Shown in pieces: positions 34,801 through 46,518 of a stretch of DNA of 64,000 nucleotides. The stretch lies in assembly GCF_932294415.1 (NCBI RefSeq), contig NC_065545.1:42384327-42448326 (forward strand), read 5' to 3'. The first letter of the stretch is position 1. Every line of letters starts with the position of its first letter. The notes under the pieces are model-generated. The model ran no database searches, was not told the DNA's origin, and was given only the letters and a program-made list of their open reading frames with translations. Made by a program: the position numbers and the translations under genes. Origin of the DNA: Quercus robur. Taxonomy: Eukaryota; Streptophyta; Magnoliopsida; Fagales; Fagaceae.

Positions 34801-37540
34801 GGATCTGATGTGGTGAACAAGGTGCCAAAATAGTCCTCAATGATCTTTCCCATTCGGCCTTCCTCCATTTACCAGGTACCTGAATCATCCTCCAAACTTG
34901 CAATATAATTCCTTTTGTTTCTTTGGTTCGCTTTACAATGAAAAAACCTGGTATTTTGATCACCCTCTTTTAACCAATCTAGTCTTGACCTCTGCCTCCA
35001 CATACACTCCTCCCTCTTCTTAAGTTTCTCAATCCTAGACCAGAGCTCAAAAATATGCCTAGGATTGTTTCGGTATCCATCAGATTCCTTGGCTTGCTTT
35101 AGATCTTTAAGACTTCGCTGTAGGGTAATCCGGACATGCCCAAAAGTATTTCGGTTCCACTCCTTAAGACCCTCCTGACAAGACACAATATTTTGATTAA
35201 ACTTATCCACCAAACCAGACCACCTAGCACTCTTCCAAGACGTTTGGATGACTTTCTCACAGGAGTTGTCCTTAAGCCACATGGCTCCAAAATGGAAAAG
35301 GCGACCGTTTCTATAGAACCTGTTCACTTCAAAATCCAAGCCAAGGAAAACCGGTTTATGATCTGAATGGAAGCAATCTAAATGGTGGACTCTGATAGTG
35401 GGGAAGCGAAGGATCCAATCAACTGTAGCAACTCCCCGATCAAGCCGAACCCAAGTATTGTGGTTACCCAGTCTCCTATTGCACCAAGTGAAGGGAAAAC
35501 CATTAAAACCCAAATCTTTATAAAAATCCAATGCCTCCCTGAAATTTAGCATATTCCATTTAGGCCTATCCAATCCTCCTTGTTTCTCTTCAGCTAACAG
35601 AATTTCATTGAAATCACCAAAAACCACCTACAGATAATTGCTTTGTTGACTCAAAGCTTTAAGCAGAGACCAGGAGTCTTCCCGGCTAGCAGTGTCAGGG
35701 TCTCCATAGAAACCCGTGAACCACCAGGCATCATCTACTCCATGGTTAATGAAAGCATCAATGTGATTATCAGAGTAGGTTTGGATATCCAAACTAATCT
35801 CCTCCCTCCACAACAAAGCAAGACCACCTCCTCTATTAATACGTGGAACCACAAAAATATTACGAAATTGCATACAACGACCTATTCTCTCCATTGAAGT
35901 TTTCTCAAGTTTTGTTTCCATTAAGAAAACAATTTTGGGATCTTTGTTGCTAACTAAAGCAACTAGTTCATCTTTTGTCTAGGGGTTCCCAAGCCCCCGA
36001 CAGTTCCAACTTAAGCAACTCATTGCTGGCAGTGGTGCTGGAAACCAGCCACCACCTGAAAATTTTCCTTATTCTCAATATCACAAATGTCCATACATTG
36101 CCTTTTACCACCCTGTTCATCACCAAATTCTAATCCTGGTCTACGGTCAAAGTCCATCAGAATTGGTGCAGCTTCATTCTCTTCATTACTGTCACAAAGC
36201 AACTTGGTCCATTTCCTAGTTCGCTGTGCAGGGATCAGTGGAGATGCCACATTAGTGCAATCACCCAAAGGCATGGGTGGAAGGTTGTTTGCATGGGACC
36301 CGACGTTCTCCATGCATGGGAATGAGTTTGCACAAGACTCCTTATTTTTTTTGCTCACATTAGGACCCTCCTCATTATTAATCTTCAACCCCCTCAATAT
36401 CCCTTACCATGGTCACGAGACTACCAACCACAACAATATTCTCATTCCCTAAATCTCTAACCGATGCAACCTCAGACTGACCAGTGGAGGAGTGAACTTT
36501 GCTTCCTGGTTTCCTCCGCCATGGGGCTTGTGATCGTGAAGCCCCCAATATTACAGTGACAGATTTCTTAGCCAAGCGAACCGAATCAGCCCGAAGCCAT
36601 TCGCCAAACTATTGGTCCTCCTTCCTTAGATTACCCTTGCCATAGAGCCATCCCTTGCAATCTCTCTCACCATGAGTCACTCGGCCACACCAGTAACAGA
36701 AATTTGGGAGTAGTTCGAACTTGAACCCCACCTAACCAATCTGTTTACCTTCTGCCTATAGCTTCCTACACCTCGGAAGAGGTTTTGAAATATCAATGGA
36801 CACCCTCACCCGAAGGAATTCATTGCCTACACCATCATCCTTTGGGTCAGCAATTTCCAACACCTTCCCTATTGTTTTACCCACTAATTTGCCGGTGGAT
36901 TGGGTTAGAGATCTCTCAGGTACATTGTGAATTTGAACCTAGAAAGTAACTCTACCAAACTCCAGCAATGGCACATTCTCAATCTCTGAAACCCGTTCAA
37001 AAGCAACCATATGCTTATCATACAACCAAGGCTCTAACTCTAAAACCCTCTCCATGTCAAGCCCTTCTTCAAAATCAAAAACAAGAATGTTATCACCCAG
37101 ATCACCGATTTTTACCTCTCCTTTCAGTTTCCACAACGGTTTGAAGGTGCGCCCCACTACTTCCACGTTCAGCACCCTTTTAGTGAAAAAACGACCAGCC
37201 AACTTGTTGATCTCCTTAACATCGTCCTTTGAAACTTCTACACCACACTCTTCTTCCTAGTTTAGTGAAAACTGGGACCACATGTCCGCCAGACCATCCA
37301 TTCTGCAGTTTTAACCACTACGAACATAGAGAAACACAACCACTAATAGACTAAACAAACACCACCACGGGTTCACTCCGACCTAACAAGAGCAGCGATG
37401 CTTGGAGGGGACAGGAACCTAAACTGCATAAGGGACGAAAATTCTACAGGAAGCCAGAGAGGAAAACCCTAACCCTAGCAGCTAGAGAAACTCCATTATT
37501 TAGATTTAAACGTCTAAATTAAAGTAGATGAATATCAAAA
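31882..37540 (-). mobile_element. L1-type LINE with RNase H, near full length, broken
   Basis: Minus-strand non-LTR element of about 5.6 kb. ORF1 begins at 37301 ('MDGLADMWSQF', with an early TAG) and contains a DUF4283-type domain (36939-37202) and a zinc knuckle 'CYWCGRVTHGERDC' (about 36656-36698). ORF2 starts in an ATGA overlap at about 36022: endonuclease ('SWNCRGLGNP', 'VVFGDFNE'), reverse transcriptase ('GLRQGDPL', 'LFFADDSVLFC'), zf-RVT (about 32763-32945) and RNase H ('EANFDAAVF', 'LFEGDSAMVIQAL', 31937-32430). At least three in-frame stops and several frame changes in ORF2 make it dead. The 3' end is an A-rich tail (plus-strand T run, 31881-31896). TTAAACTT occurs just outside both ends (31873-31880, 37541-37548), a possible short target duplication. 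Confidence 0.9.
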
Positions 37541-37647
37541 TTAAACTTGAGATAAATGTTTGAAGGGTAATTCTACGGTACCCCCCCAAAAAAAAGGGGG
37601 TACGGTACCCACTAGTAAGTAACCTGCTATACCAGGTTACTTTTTTC

Positions 37648-39305
37648 TCACATTTGACGATTCCATCTTCACATTGTGCAATTCCAACATCACATGTAAC
37701 AGTTTTTTTCTCACATTTGGTGGTTCCCTTACTTTTTTCTCACATTTGATGGTTTCATTCTCACATTGTGTTGTTCCAACATCACATGTGACAATTCTTT
37801 TCTCACATTGTGTTGTTCCAACATCACATGTGACAATTCTTTTCTCACATTGTGTGGTTCTCTTACTTTTTTTCTCACATTTGATGGTTTCATCCTCACA
37901 TTGTGCTGTTCTAACATCACATGTGACAGTTCTTTTGTCACATTGGGTGGTTCCCTTACTTTTTTTCCCACATTTGACGGTTCCATCCTCACATTGTGCA
38001 GTTTTAACATCACATGTGACAGTTCTTTTCTCACATTTGGTGGTTCCCTTACTTTTTTCTCACATTTGATGATTCCATCCTCATATGTGCAGTTCTAACA
38101 TCACATGTGATAGTTCTTTTATCACATTGTGCAGTTTCCTTACTTTTTTTTTCTCACGTTTGACGGTTCTATCCACACATTGTGCGGTTCCAACATCATA
38201 TGTGATAGTTCTTTTGTCACATTGGATGGTTCCCTTACTTTTTTCTCACATTTGACGGTTTCATCCTCATATTGTGCAATTCCAACGTCATATGTGACAG
38301 TTCTTTTCTCACATTTGGTGGTTCCCTTACTTTTTTATCACATTTGATGGTTTCATCCTCACATTGTGCAATTCCAACATTACATGTAACAGTTCTTTTC
38401 TCGCATTTGGTGATCCCCTTACTTTTTTTCTCACATTTGACGATTCCATCCTCACATTGTGCAGTTCCAACATCACATGTGACAGTTCTTTTCTCGCATT
38501 TGGTGATTCCCTTACTTTTTTCTCACATTTGACAGTTTCATCCTCACATTGTGCAGTTCCAACATCACATGTGACAGTTTTTTCTCACATTTGGTGGTTC
38601 TCTTACTCTTTTTTTTTTTTTTCACATTTAACAATTTCATCCTCACATGTGATAGTTCTTTTGTCACATTGAGTGTTCCCTTACTTTTTTCTCATACTTG
38701 ATGATTCTATCATCACATTATGTAATTTCAACATCACATGTGATAGCTCTTTTATTACATTTTGTGGTTCCCTAATTTTTTTCTCACATTTGACTGTTCC
38801 ATTCTCACATTGTGTAGTTTTAACATAACATTTCACAGTACTCTCGCCACATTTGGTGGTTTTTTTTTTCTCACTTTTGATAGTTTCATCCTTACATTGT
38901 GTAGTATTAACATCACATATGACTGTACTTTTGTCACATTCATTGGTTCCTTTATTTTTTTTCTCACATTTGTCGGTTCCATTCTCACATTGTGTAGTTC
39001 TAACATCACATGTGACTGTTCTTTTGTCACATTTGGTGGTTTCTTTTTTTTCTTTTTCTTTTTTCTCACATTTGATGGTTTCATTATCATATTAAGCAGT
39101 ATCAACATCACATCTAACTGTACTTTTGTTACATTTGGTGGTACCCTATTTTTTTCTCACACTTTACAATTCCATTGTTATATTGGGCAGTACCAACATC
39201 TCATGTGACCGTACTTTTATCACATTCAATGGTTCCCTTATTTTTTTTTTCTCACATTTGATTGTTTCATTGTCACATTGGATAGTATTAACATCACATG
39301 TGACA
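37648..39305 (+). repeat. Higher-order satellite, about 92-bp unit, about 18 copies
   Basis: Each unit is four related blocks that all begin TCACA: 'tcacatttgacggttccatcc' without its last base, 'tcacattgtgcagttccaac', 'tcacatgtgacagttctttt' and a longer 29-bp block 'tcacatttggtggttccc' plus 'ttactttttt'. Spacing of the 'catcacatgtgac' block is 90-95 bp. Divergence rises toward the right end. Long open frames on both strands result from the repeat, not from a gene. Confidence 0.9.
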
Positions 39306-40095
39306 AAAATACCCCCCTGAAACTCTCAAAAATTATTGTGATACCCTTAATACCTAAAAAATGATTGATATACCCTTTGAACCTAGAAAATGTCTGAAAT
39401 GACCATAAAACTTAAAAAATGACCGAAATACCCTCTAATACCTTTAGAACCTAAAAAATGACCTAAATGACCCTGAAATCTATAAAAAGTCTGAAATGAC
39501 CTTGTAACCTAAAAAGTAACTAAAATATCATTAGAACCTAAAAAACAACCGTAATGCACTTGAAACCTAAAAAATGACCGAAATACCCATAGAACCTTAA
39601 AAATAACCGAAATGACCCTAAAACCTAAAAATAACCGAAATACCCTTAGAACCTAAAAAATGACCCTGAAACCTAAAAAATAACTAAAATGACATTGTAA
39701 CCTAAAAAGTGATTGAAATACCTTTAGGGCCTAAAAAATAACCGTAATACACTTGAAACCTAAAAAATGACCGAAATACATTCGAAACCTATAAAATGAC
39801 CAAAATACCCCCCCTGAAACCCTCTAAAATTACTGAAATACCCTTAGAACCTACAAAATGACAGAAATGACCGTGAAACCTAAAAATGACCGAAATGACC
39901 CTGAAGGTTGAAACCTAGAAAATGACTGAAAAACTCTTAGAACCTAAAAATGACTGTAATACCCTTGAAACCTAAAAAATTACCACAATACGCCTAAAAC
40001 CTAAAAAATGACCAAATTACCTTTAGAAACCTATAAAATGACTGAAAGACTTTTGAAATCTAACAAATGACCAAAATACCTCCTAAAACCTTTAT
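39306..40095 (+). repeat. Minisatellite, about 29-bp unit, about 27 copies
   Basis: Consensus 'acctaaaaaatgaccgaaat' followed by 'acccttaga', with 'gaccctgaa' variants alternating. It abuts the 92-bp satellite directly at about 39305 and shares no obvious sequence with it. Copies are 75-90% alike by eye. No coding meaning. Confidence 0.85.
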
Positions 40096-40231
40096 TTGCA
40101 AGACCAAAATGACAATTTTTTTTTTTTTTTATATAATCACTCTACTTGCTTCCCCCCCCCCCCTTAAAATTCTCGGTGGAACTTATAAATTTTCTTTTGT
40201 CATTAAGTTGTTATATACTTATTTAAATTTA

Positions 40232-41063
40232 GGCTGTGTTTGGTTTAATGTAAAATATTTTCCGGAAAATTTTATTTTCCAGAAATGTTATTTTTGGAAA
40301 AGGAAAATATTTTCAAGTGTTTGATTGCATTGTAAAAATTATATTAGAAAATAATTTTCAGTGTTTAGTAATATTCTGAAAATGCTATTTTCCTACAAAT
40401 TTTTCACACTTTCTTAGCCATTTTCTCAGCTTCCAAACAAATTTTATATCAGAAAATCCACCGCCACCCACAGAAAATCCATCACTATCCACACAAAACC
40501 CACCACCACACAACACAGAAACCACCAAAACGCCACCACCCACACCACCACAACAACAACAACAAAATCAGAGATCAAAGAGATCAAGTAGATTGGTGAG
40601 AGAGCAGATCAGCGAGATAGTGATCGGCGAGAAAGCAAATTGGCCAGAGAGTGATCGGCGATCAAGCATATCGATGACGATCAGACCCAGTTCAAAAGAG
40701 AGAGAGAGATCGAGAAAGAGAGAGATTGGCAACGCGAACTCGACGGCGCGATCTCACTGCTGCGTCTGGGGTTGGGCCGCTGCTCACTCTCCCTAATCTC
40801 TCTTCTTTCTCTCTCTCTCTCTCTACCGTTCCGCTGCGTTTGTGAGTCCTTCTTTCTCTCTCTCTTTCTCCCTTTGCGTGTCTGAGTTCTGGAAGTGATT
40901 TGAAGGTAAAATAAAAACAGAAATGCTTTTACAGGGTTAGAGGGCATATTTTACGGTCAACGGAAGTTATTTTCTGTTTGACCCAATTTTCCGGACCAAC
41001 CAAATAACCTATTTTACGGAAAAATATTTTTGAAATTAGTTTGAAGCCAAAATAAACACAGCC
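40232..41063. mobile_element. Harbinger-type MITE nested in the large element
   Basis: TIRs GGCTGTGTTTGGTTT and AAATAAACACAGCC, flanked by TTA (40229-40231, 41064-41066). The arms continue with 'aaaatattttccggaaaa' and 'ttttccggaccaacc'-type motifs. The middle has CCACCA and GAGA/CTCT microsatellites. 832 bp, non-coding. Confidence 0.8.
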
Positions 41064-42004
41064 TTAAAATATGATAAGTTATCTAAAAAAACCTATTTTG
41101 CACGCACGCACACAAGCATTTACAGGAGATTGTTTTAACTAATATATTTAGTAGTTAGTACCACAACTTAGTGCCCTAGTTTTGACCTAAACCTTATGAT
41201 TTTAAATTTTTTTAAGTTTTATTTTGAAATTCCTACAAAAAAACTTAGGGTTGTGTTTAGATGACAACATTTGGATTTGGATTTTAAATCAATGGATTTA
41301 AATGCCTTGATTTGAAATCCATTGATTTTAAAATTCCTTGTTTGAGTATTTTTATACAATGAAGGATTTGAAATTCATTATTTGAAATTCTATTGTTGGA
41401 ATACCTAAATTTGGATTTGGATTTGGAATTAAGATCATAAAATATTTTTTCCAATTATTTTTTTTCTTAAACCTTCTACATTTTAATTTTAATAATATTT
41501 TTAATAAATACATGAGGTAATGAAAAAGCCATTGACAACCCAATTCACAAAATGATAACTAAAAATCTGTCATCATAACCAACTAATAATTTGCTATTAG
41601 TAACAACTTGGGCTCGCAAAATATGAATTTATCATATAACTAATTGAATTGAGAAATCCCTATTTGAAATTCTATTAGAAATTTCCTCAACTACTTGCCA
41701 TGCCCTCTTTTTAAATCCCAGACAGAGTTATCCTTGCAAAGATCATGCCAACTCATTAAAACAACCAAGGCAATCATTAAACCCTAGAAGCTTATTTCTT
41801 AAAGTTCAAACTACTAATCACTATTGTTGGAATTTGGATGATTTAGCTACCTCTTTAGAAGGAGAAGGAAAGGCTTGCTACAAACAGAAAATTGGAAGAA
41901 CTCAACAAATTTTGATGTTCAGCAACAACGTATTCTTTGTTTTTGTCTAGAAGTTGATTTGACTGATACTGAACTTGAAAGAAGGTGCATGAAGTAAGAG
42001 CAAC
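41064..42004. other. AT-rich interior of the large element
   Basis: Repeated 'gatttg(g/a)a(a/t)tt' motifs at 41268-41440 suggest a decayed MITE. 41830-42000 has some codon-like sequence with stops and no recognisable domain. Confidence 0.4.
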
Positions 42005-43251
42005 TGTCACGACCCAAACCTAATACTTGGATTTGTGACCATGATTAGCATGTTAATATCAAGCTTGAACCTGATATTAACAAGAATCAACTAAAATTTT
42101 AAACAAAAGCTTTCCTCTTTCTTTTCATTGTTGTTTCTTTACTTTAATATATAATTTTTCACTTGATATTCAGAGCATTTACATTGTACTTCAAGGGATA
42201 ACTTAATCCACCAGTTATTCAATTTCAGAATTTCACATAATACATTTCTTAATGTATTAAAAGTACACAACTTTCATTAGATCCTAAAATACACAATACT
42301 ACAAAGCTAAGCATCAAACTTCCAAAATAGGGGCTATACTTTTAAAGCTAAAACCAATTCCTCCCAAAACTCAAATAAGGATCCCTCTGCTCCAGAATAA
42401 AACCTGTTGACTGAAAAAGTGGAAGGGGTGAGCTAAATAGCTCAATAAGGGTAAGTTACATGAGAATTTAATAAGAATGCATGTAAACCAAAGCATTTCA
42501 TTTTATAGATATTCAGATAGGAGAACATCTTTTAATTTCATGCAGAGGAATCAAGAGCCTAAGGTCGAAGGAGCTCAGACTTGGGCGCTGGTAATACCTA
42601 TACCAAATATCAAAGCTTATTATTATTAATTCTACCTTAGCATAAACTTATACATACATCTTGAAAACCTAGCTCTCAAAATCAAGGAAATCCTAATCCT
42701 ACCTCAAAGAGATTCCCCAAACACAAGATACATATATCAAAAAACATGATTCACATAACCAAAGAAAAATCATTATATTCACATTCATATTCAATCATAT
42801 AATGAAGGAAACACATTCAATTCAATTGCAAGGGTTTAATAATTCATTAGGTTTTTACAGCTTGTCTACCAAATTCAAAGTAAATGATTTTTTCCAAAAT
42901 GACATTTTCTAAATAACCAAATGGCAGAGTATTAACAAGCCATTCTTTGGTTTTCTTACTTGCATTAACATTCTTAATTAAGTAACCAAAATACCCCTGG
43001 GCAGCCATAAGGCAACATAGAACTCAGTCATTGCAATTACAATTTCGTGTAGTCATTTAGCTAGGGTTAAACTTAAACTTAAAACAAGGACATAGCTTCA
43101 ATCAGCACATGAAAATTAATATTCACACTCTTCAAAGCTGAATCTTATAAGTTCAAGGAATTATGTATAAAAATAAATAAATCAGATTTCCAAAGATTGA
43201 ATAAGTACATAATCCTCATTAATTAACAATATAGTTTGTCGGGATATTACA
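42005..43251. mobile_element. LTR-like fossil within the large element
   Basis: Starts TGTCACGACCCAAA and ends GGGATATTACA (TG...CA). The 5-bp flanks are GCAAC and GCAGC, an imperfect duplication. No internal retrotransposon domains adjoin it, so it would be an old solo LTR. Family not determined. Confidence 0.4.
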
Positions 43252-44950
43252 GCAGCCCACACACAAACAATAAACAACATAGCAGAATAAAAAATCAAAC
43301 TTACCTCTCCTGCCATAAAGGACAAATATAACTAGCCCCCTTTTCTTTTTTCTTCATTTAAAAACAAAAAAAAAAAAAACAATAGTATAACTAGTTTATT
43401 TGCAAGAACAAAAACACAAAGTAAAACTTAACTTTGGTCTTCCAATTAGCAGCTTTCATAGTGACATAGGATATACCAAATTAGGCACTAAAGGTGGCCT
43501 ATAGCAAATTTATTTTAAAACCTACTATCATCAAAATGAACCCAAAAATTGGTTGAACAATATGAAACTTTAGTGCATGTTAACTCTCTACCTCTATAAA
43601 TACTAGTGTTGTCTAATGAAAATTGTATACAACAAAAAGAGAAAAAAAAAAAAAAAAATAGAATGAGAGGATGATGAAAAACACATCAACTAAACTAGGA
43701 CAATTAATCAAGAAACACATGTAATTAATCGTTAAGAGATCAAAAAAGTTGGACTTACCAGCCAAATATGTGTGTAACCCAATCGACCTTGTTTCCATAA
43801 GAAATTCAATACTTTCAAAACATAATCAGTCTCAACCTCTTATTTTACTCTTAACAAAAAGAAACCTTAAAGAATGAAATGTTGCTCCAAATGACATGAG
43901 AAGATGCATAGCAAAGACATGAAGTAAAGAATATTTTACTCTAATGGCTATAACTATGGTTACCTCTCTGCCTTGAGAAAAAATCTTTTAACTTACAACT
44001 GAGACCTATTGATTTCTATGCAAGTATTCTTCATGCATAATCATCAATTGTTCTGCCACCTGCCTAATTATCAAGAATCCAATAGCATATATGGACAACA
44101 AGTCCAAGCCAAAAAAAACCTATTTGTATCAAATAAGATCCAAAAGATTAAACTAGGTTCTTAATAAACAATCATTACCCAAAGAAATTCATTTCATTGA
44201 CCAACATAAAGCACGTCGCACCAAATATAGCTTGAAGCATAATATTACATTGAAGCATGACTTCTCCAACTGAACCATATATATTCCCTTGAAGGGAGCA
44301 GCCCTGGCCTTGCAATATATATATATATATATATATATATTCTCATTTAGAAGTCAAACCCAATTTAAGATGAAATTTACTCTACTAAAAAATAAGGACT
44401 AAAATTATAGTTGTACTTGGCAAAAACAAACTGAAGCTCTAACATACTGTATACAGCCAAATCAGCTACAATAATGGTGACTAGATTTAAGGCGATGTGA
44501 AGAGAGGGGGAGGGGGGGGGGGGGGGGGGGGGGGGAAGCATTATACTGAAAAGATAACAATACTAACAAGTATGTACTCCTAATAGACCATTAGAAAACC
44601 ATCCTATTAGCCATAATTATATTTCCTCTGTAATGGAGAGGTAATTAATGTTATTGCCAAGCACAAAAATGAGCTTGCAAAGTTTAATTGCTACATGATC
44701 AACATATTTGACTCCAGTCCTAAAAAATCCAAATATAATAAACATGACTAGCCATCTGAAAAAACAAACAAGAAGAGAACAAATCGGTTCAAACCTATAA
44801 AGTTTAGATAATACATGAACTCTCAATGTCTACCATCTTCGATTTCTATGTTGCTTCCGAAAAAACAAAGAAAGAATTTGGGGAAACAAAACAAACATGG
44901 CAATTAAGAGATTTCGCATATTTTATGGAATTAGGGATTTGATCCTAACC
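43252..44950. other. AT-rich interior of the large element
   Basis: No recognised coding sequence. Contains a (TA)n at 44316-44340 and a 24-base G run (44512-44535). 'cttacctctcctgccat' at 43301 would read as a splice donor on the minus strand. Confidence 0.4.
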
Positions 44951-45145
44951 TTCTAGTTCCACTATATCAAAGTGATTTTGATCTTTTTGAGAAACCTTCA
45001 CTGGTGAGTAAAGCCATGAGACAGAGACGGAGATCACCCAAGTGAGAAGAGAAGCGGTTTAAGAGAGGAGAACGTGAGAGAGTCGAGGGCACAGATGAAA
45101 AAGTATGTGACTGTTTTTTTTTTTTTTTTTGGCTTTTATACTAAA
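44950..45145 (-). promoter_or_regulatory. Minus-strand promoter and leader-like segment
   Basis: On the minus strand: a TATAAAAG motif near 45138-45131, a CT-rich leader, an ATG near 45017 opening a short frame ('MALLTSEGFSKRSKSL'), then a possible donor 'agaag/gttagg' near 44955. This looks like the 5' end of a transcription unit pointing into the element from its right TIR. It may be a captured host promoter; no gene is identified. Confidence 0.4.
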
Positions 45146-45286
45146 CCTGCTTGAACGGTAGTAGGTTTTTCATTAAAATAAAATAACGGTTAGGATTAGA
45201 GCAAGTAAAATCTATGGTTCTGATTTTAGCAGGTACCGTACCCATCAAAAAAATATATGGGTACAGTAGAATGACCCATGTTTGAA

Positions 45287-45485
45287 ATTGTGAATTTTGA
45301 TATTAAGTGACAAGGTTTAATGTAAACTTGACTTCATTTGACTGTTAGTCAACTCAATCAAAGGTTAACTTAAAAAGAGCATTTTGGTCATTTCAACTTA
45401 AGACTATAAAATTGGGCATTTTGTCATTCAATTTGGGCAAATTAGATCACTTTTGTTGTTCCTACAACTCCAACATGAAAATATA
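45287..45485. other. Short intergenic spacer
   Basis: No feature recognised between the large Mutator-like element and the 85-bp duplication. Confidence 0.5.
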
Positions 45486-45747
<262 letters not shown>

Positions 45748-46464
45748 AAAGAAAGTTCATCATACTTTACCCACATGTGATTTAAGCCATTTTAACTTTA
45801 TTAACCTGTAGTTTAAAAATTATTATTTTAACCAACTAAAATTAACTACGTTACACCATCGTCACCCATCTTATTACTCTCATCATTAAAAACTTAATTA
45901 ACATAAAAACAAGAAAGAGATCAAGATGTGAATACCTACCTTTGAAAATCACAATAAACAAAAACACACGAAACACAACCTAGAATTTAATTTGGCGAAT
46001 TAATTAAAAACAAAACAAAAAAAAGGGGCCACCACCACCATTACCAGCACCAGTTGAAGAGAAGTACAATTCTCCAAAATAGAAACAGAATGATTGTGTC
46101 CTATCCCAATCCCCCACGTATCCCTTTTGAAAAGTGGTCCACATCGACGTGCCCGCACCGAATAATCAACAACAACAACAAAGCTTCTTTCCTTTCCTTT
46201 TTCCACAACCCCGCCACGCCACAACTGAAAGCTCAAACCCTCCTCACCTCACAACACAACTAATCATTTAGCTGTACCTGTTTCTCTCTCTCTCTCTAAA
46301 AATTCATATACTTTTCTCCACCATCGAATTCCTTTCTCTCTCCTCAATCTCCGCCCTTAGACCAGGATTTTCCAGATCCCTGTAACCAAACACTCCCCCT
46401 CCTCCCCCCATCTTTTCTCTCTTTTGATTTTCTCGAGAAAATAAATATATTTATAAAAAAAAAA

Positions 46465-46486
46465 ATTAGGGTTAGGGTTAGGGTTT
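46465..46486 (+). promoter_or_regulatory. Telo-box-like repeat in the SYP22 leader
   Basis: Three TTAGGG units ending in GTTT, i.e. AAACCCTAACCC on the minus strand, 35-55 bp before the ATG. Telo-boxes (AAACCCTA) are known elements of promoters and leaders of growth-related plant genes; a role here is inference. A TATA-like 'tatatttataaa' precedes it at 46446-46457, and CT-rich leader sequence lies at 46281-46350. Confidence 0.5.
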
Positions 46487-46518
46487 CGAGAAGAAACTCT
46501 CAGAGACAGAGAGATATA

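Larger units (their letters stand above)
37565..45277. mobile_element. Large (7.7-kb) Mutator-like element
   Basis: Left TIR GGGTAATTCTACGGTACCC and right TIR (GGGTACAGTAGAATGACCC) pair. The inner part of the right end (GGTACCGTACCCAT) again matches the left. A perfect 9-bp duplication ATGTTTGAA (37556-37564, 45278-45286) brackets them, the hallmark of Mutator-like transposition. Inside, left to right: a 92-bp satellite, a 29-bp minisatellite, a nested Harbinger-type MITE, AT-rich sequence, an LTR-like fossil, and a minus-strand promoter/leader-like segment near the right end. No transposase was recognised, so it is non-autonomous or its coding part was lost. Confidence 0.82.

Noticed and set aside
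37674-39208. Overlapping open frames on both strands (up to about 150 codons)
   Set aside because: They follow from the repeat units (TCACA blocks) lacking stops in several frames. Peptides are pure repeats, with no start context, domain or codon bias.
37648-40095. CRISPR-like look of the tandem arrays
   Set aside because: Units are contiguous diverged repeats without unique spacers, and the genome is a plant nuclear one.
40593-40947. Frames of 67 and 88 codons inside the nested MITE
   Set aside because: Driven by GAGA/CTCT microsatellite sequence in a non-coding Harbinger-type element.
46465-46486. Interstitial telomere remnant
   Set aside because: Only three units, of TTAGGG rather than plant TTTAGGG type, placed in a gene leader.
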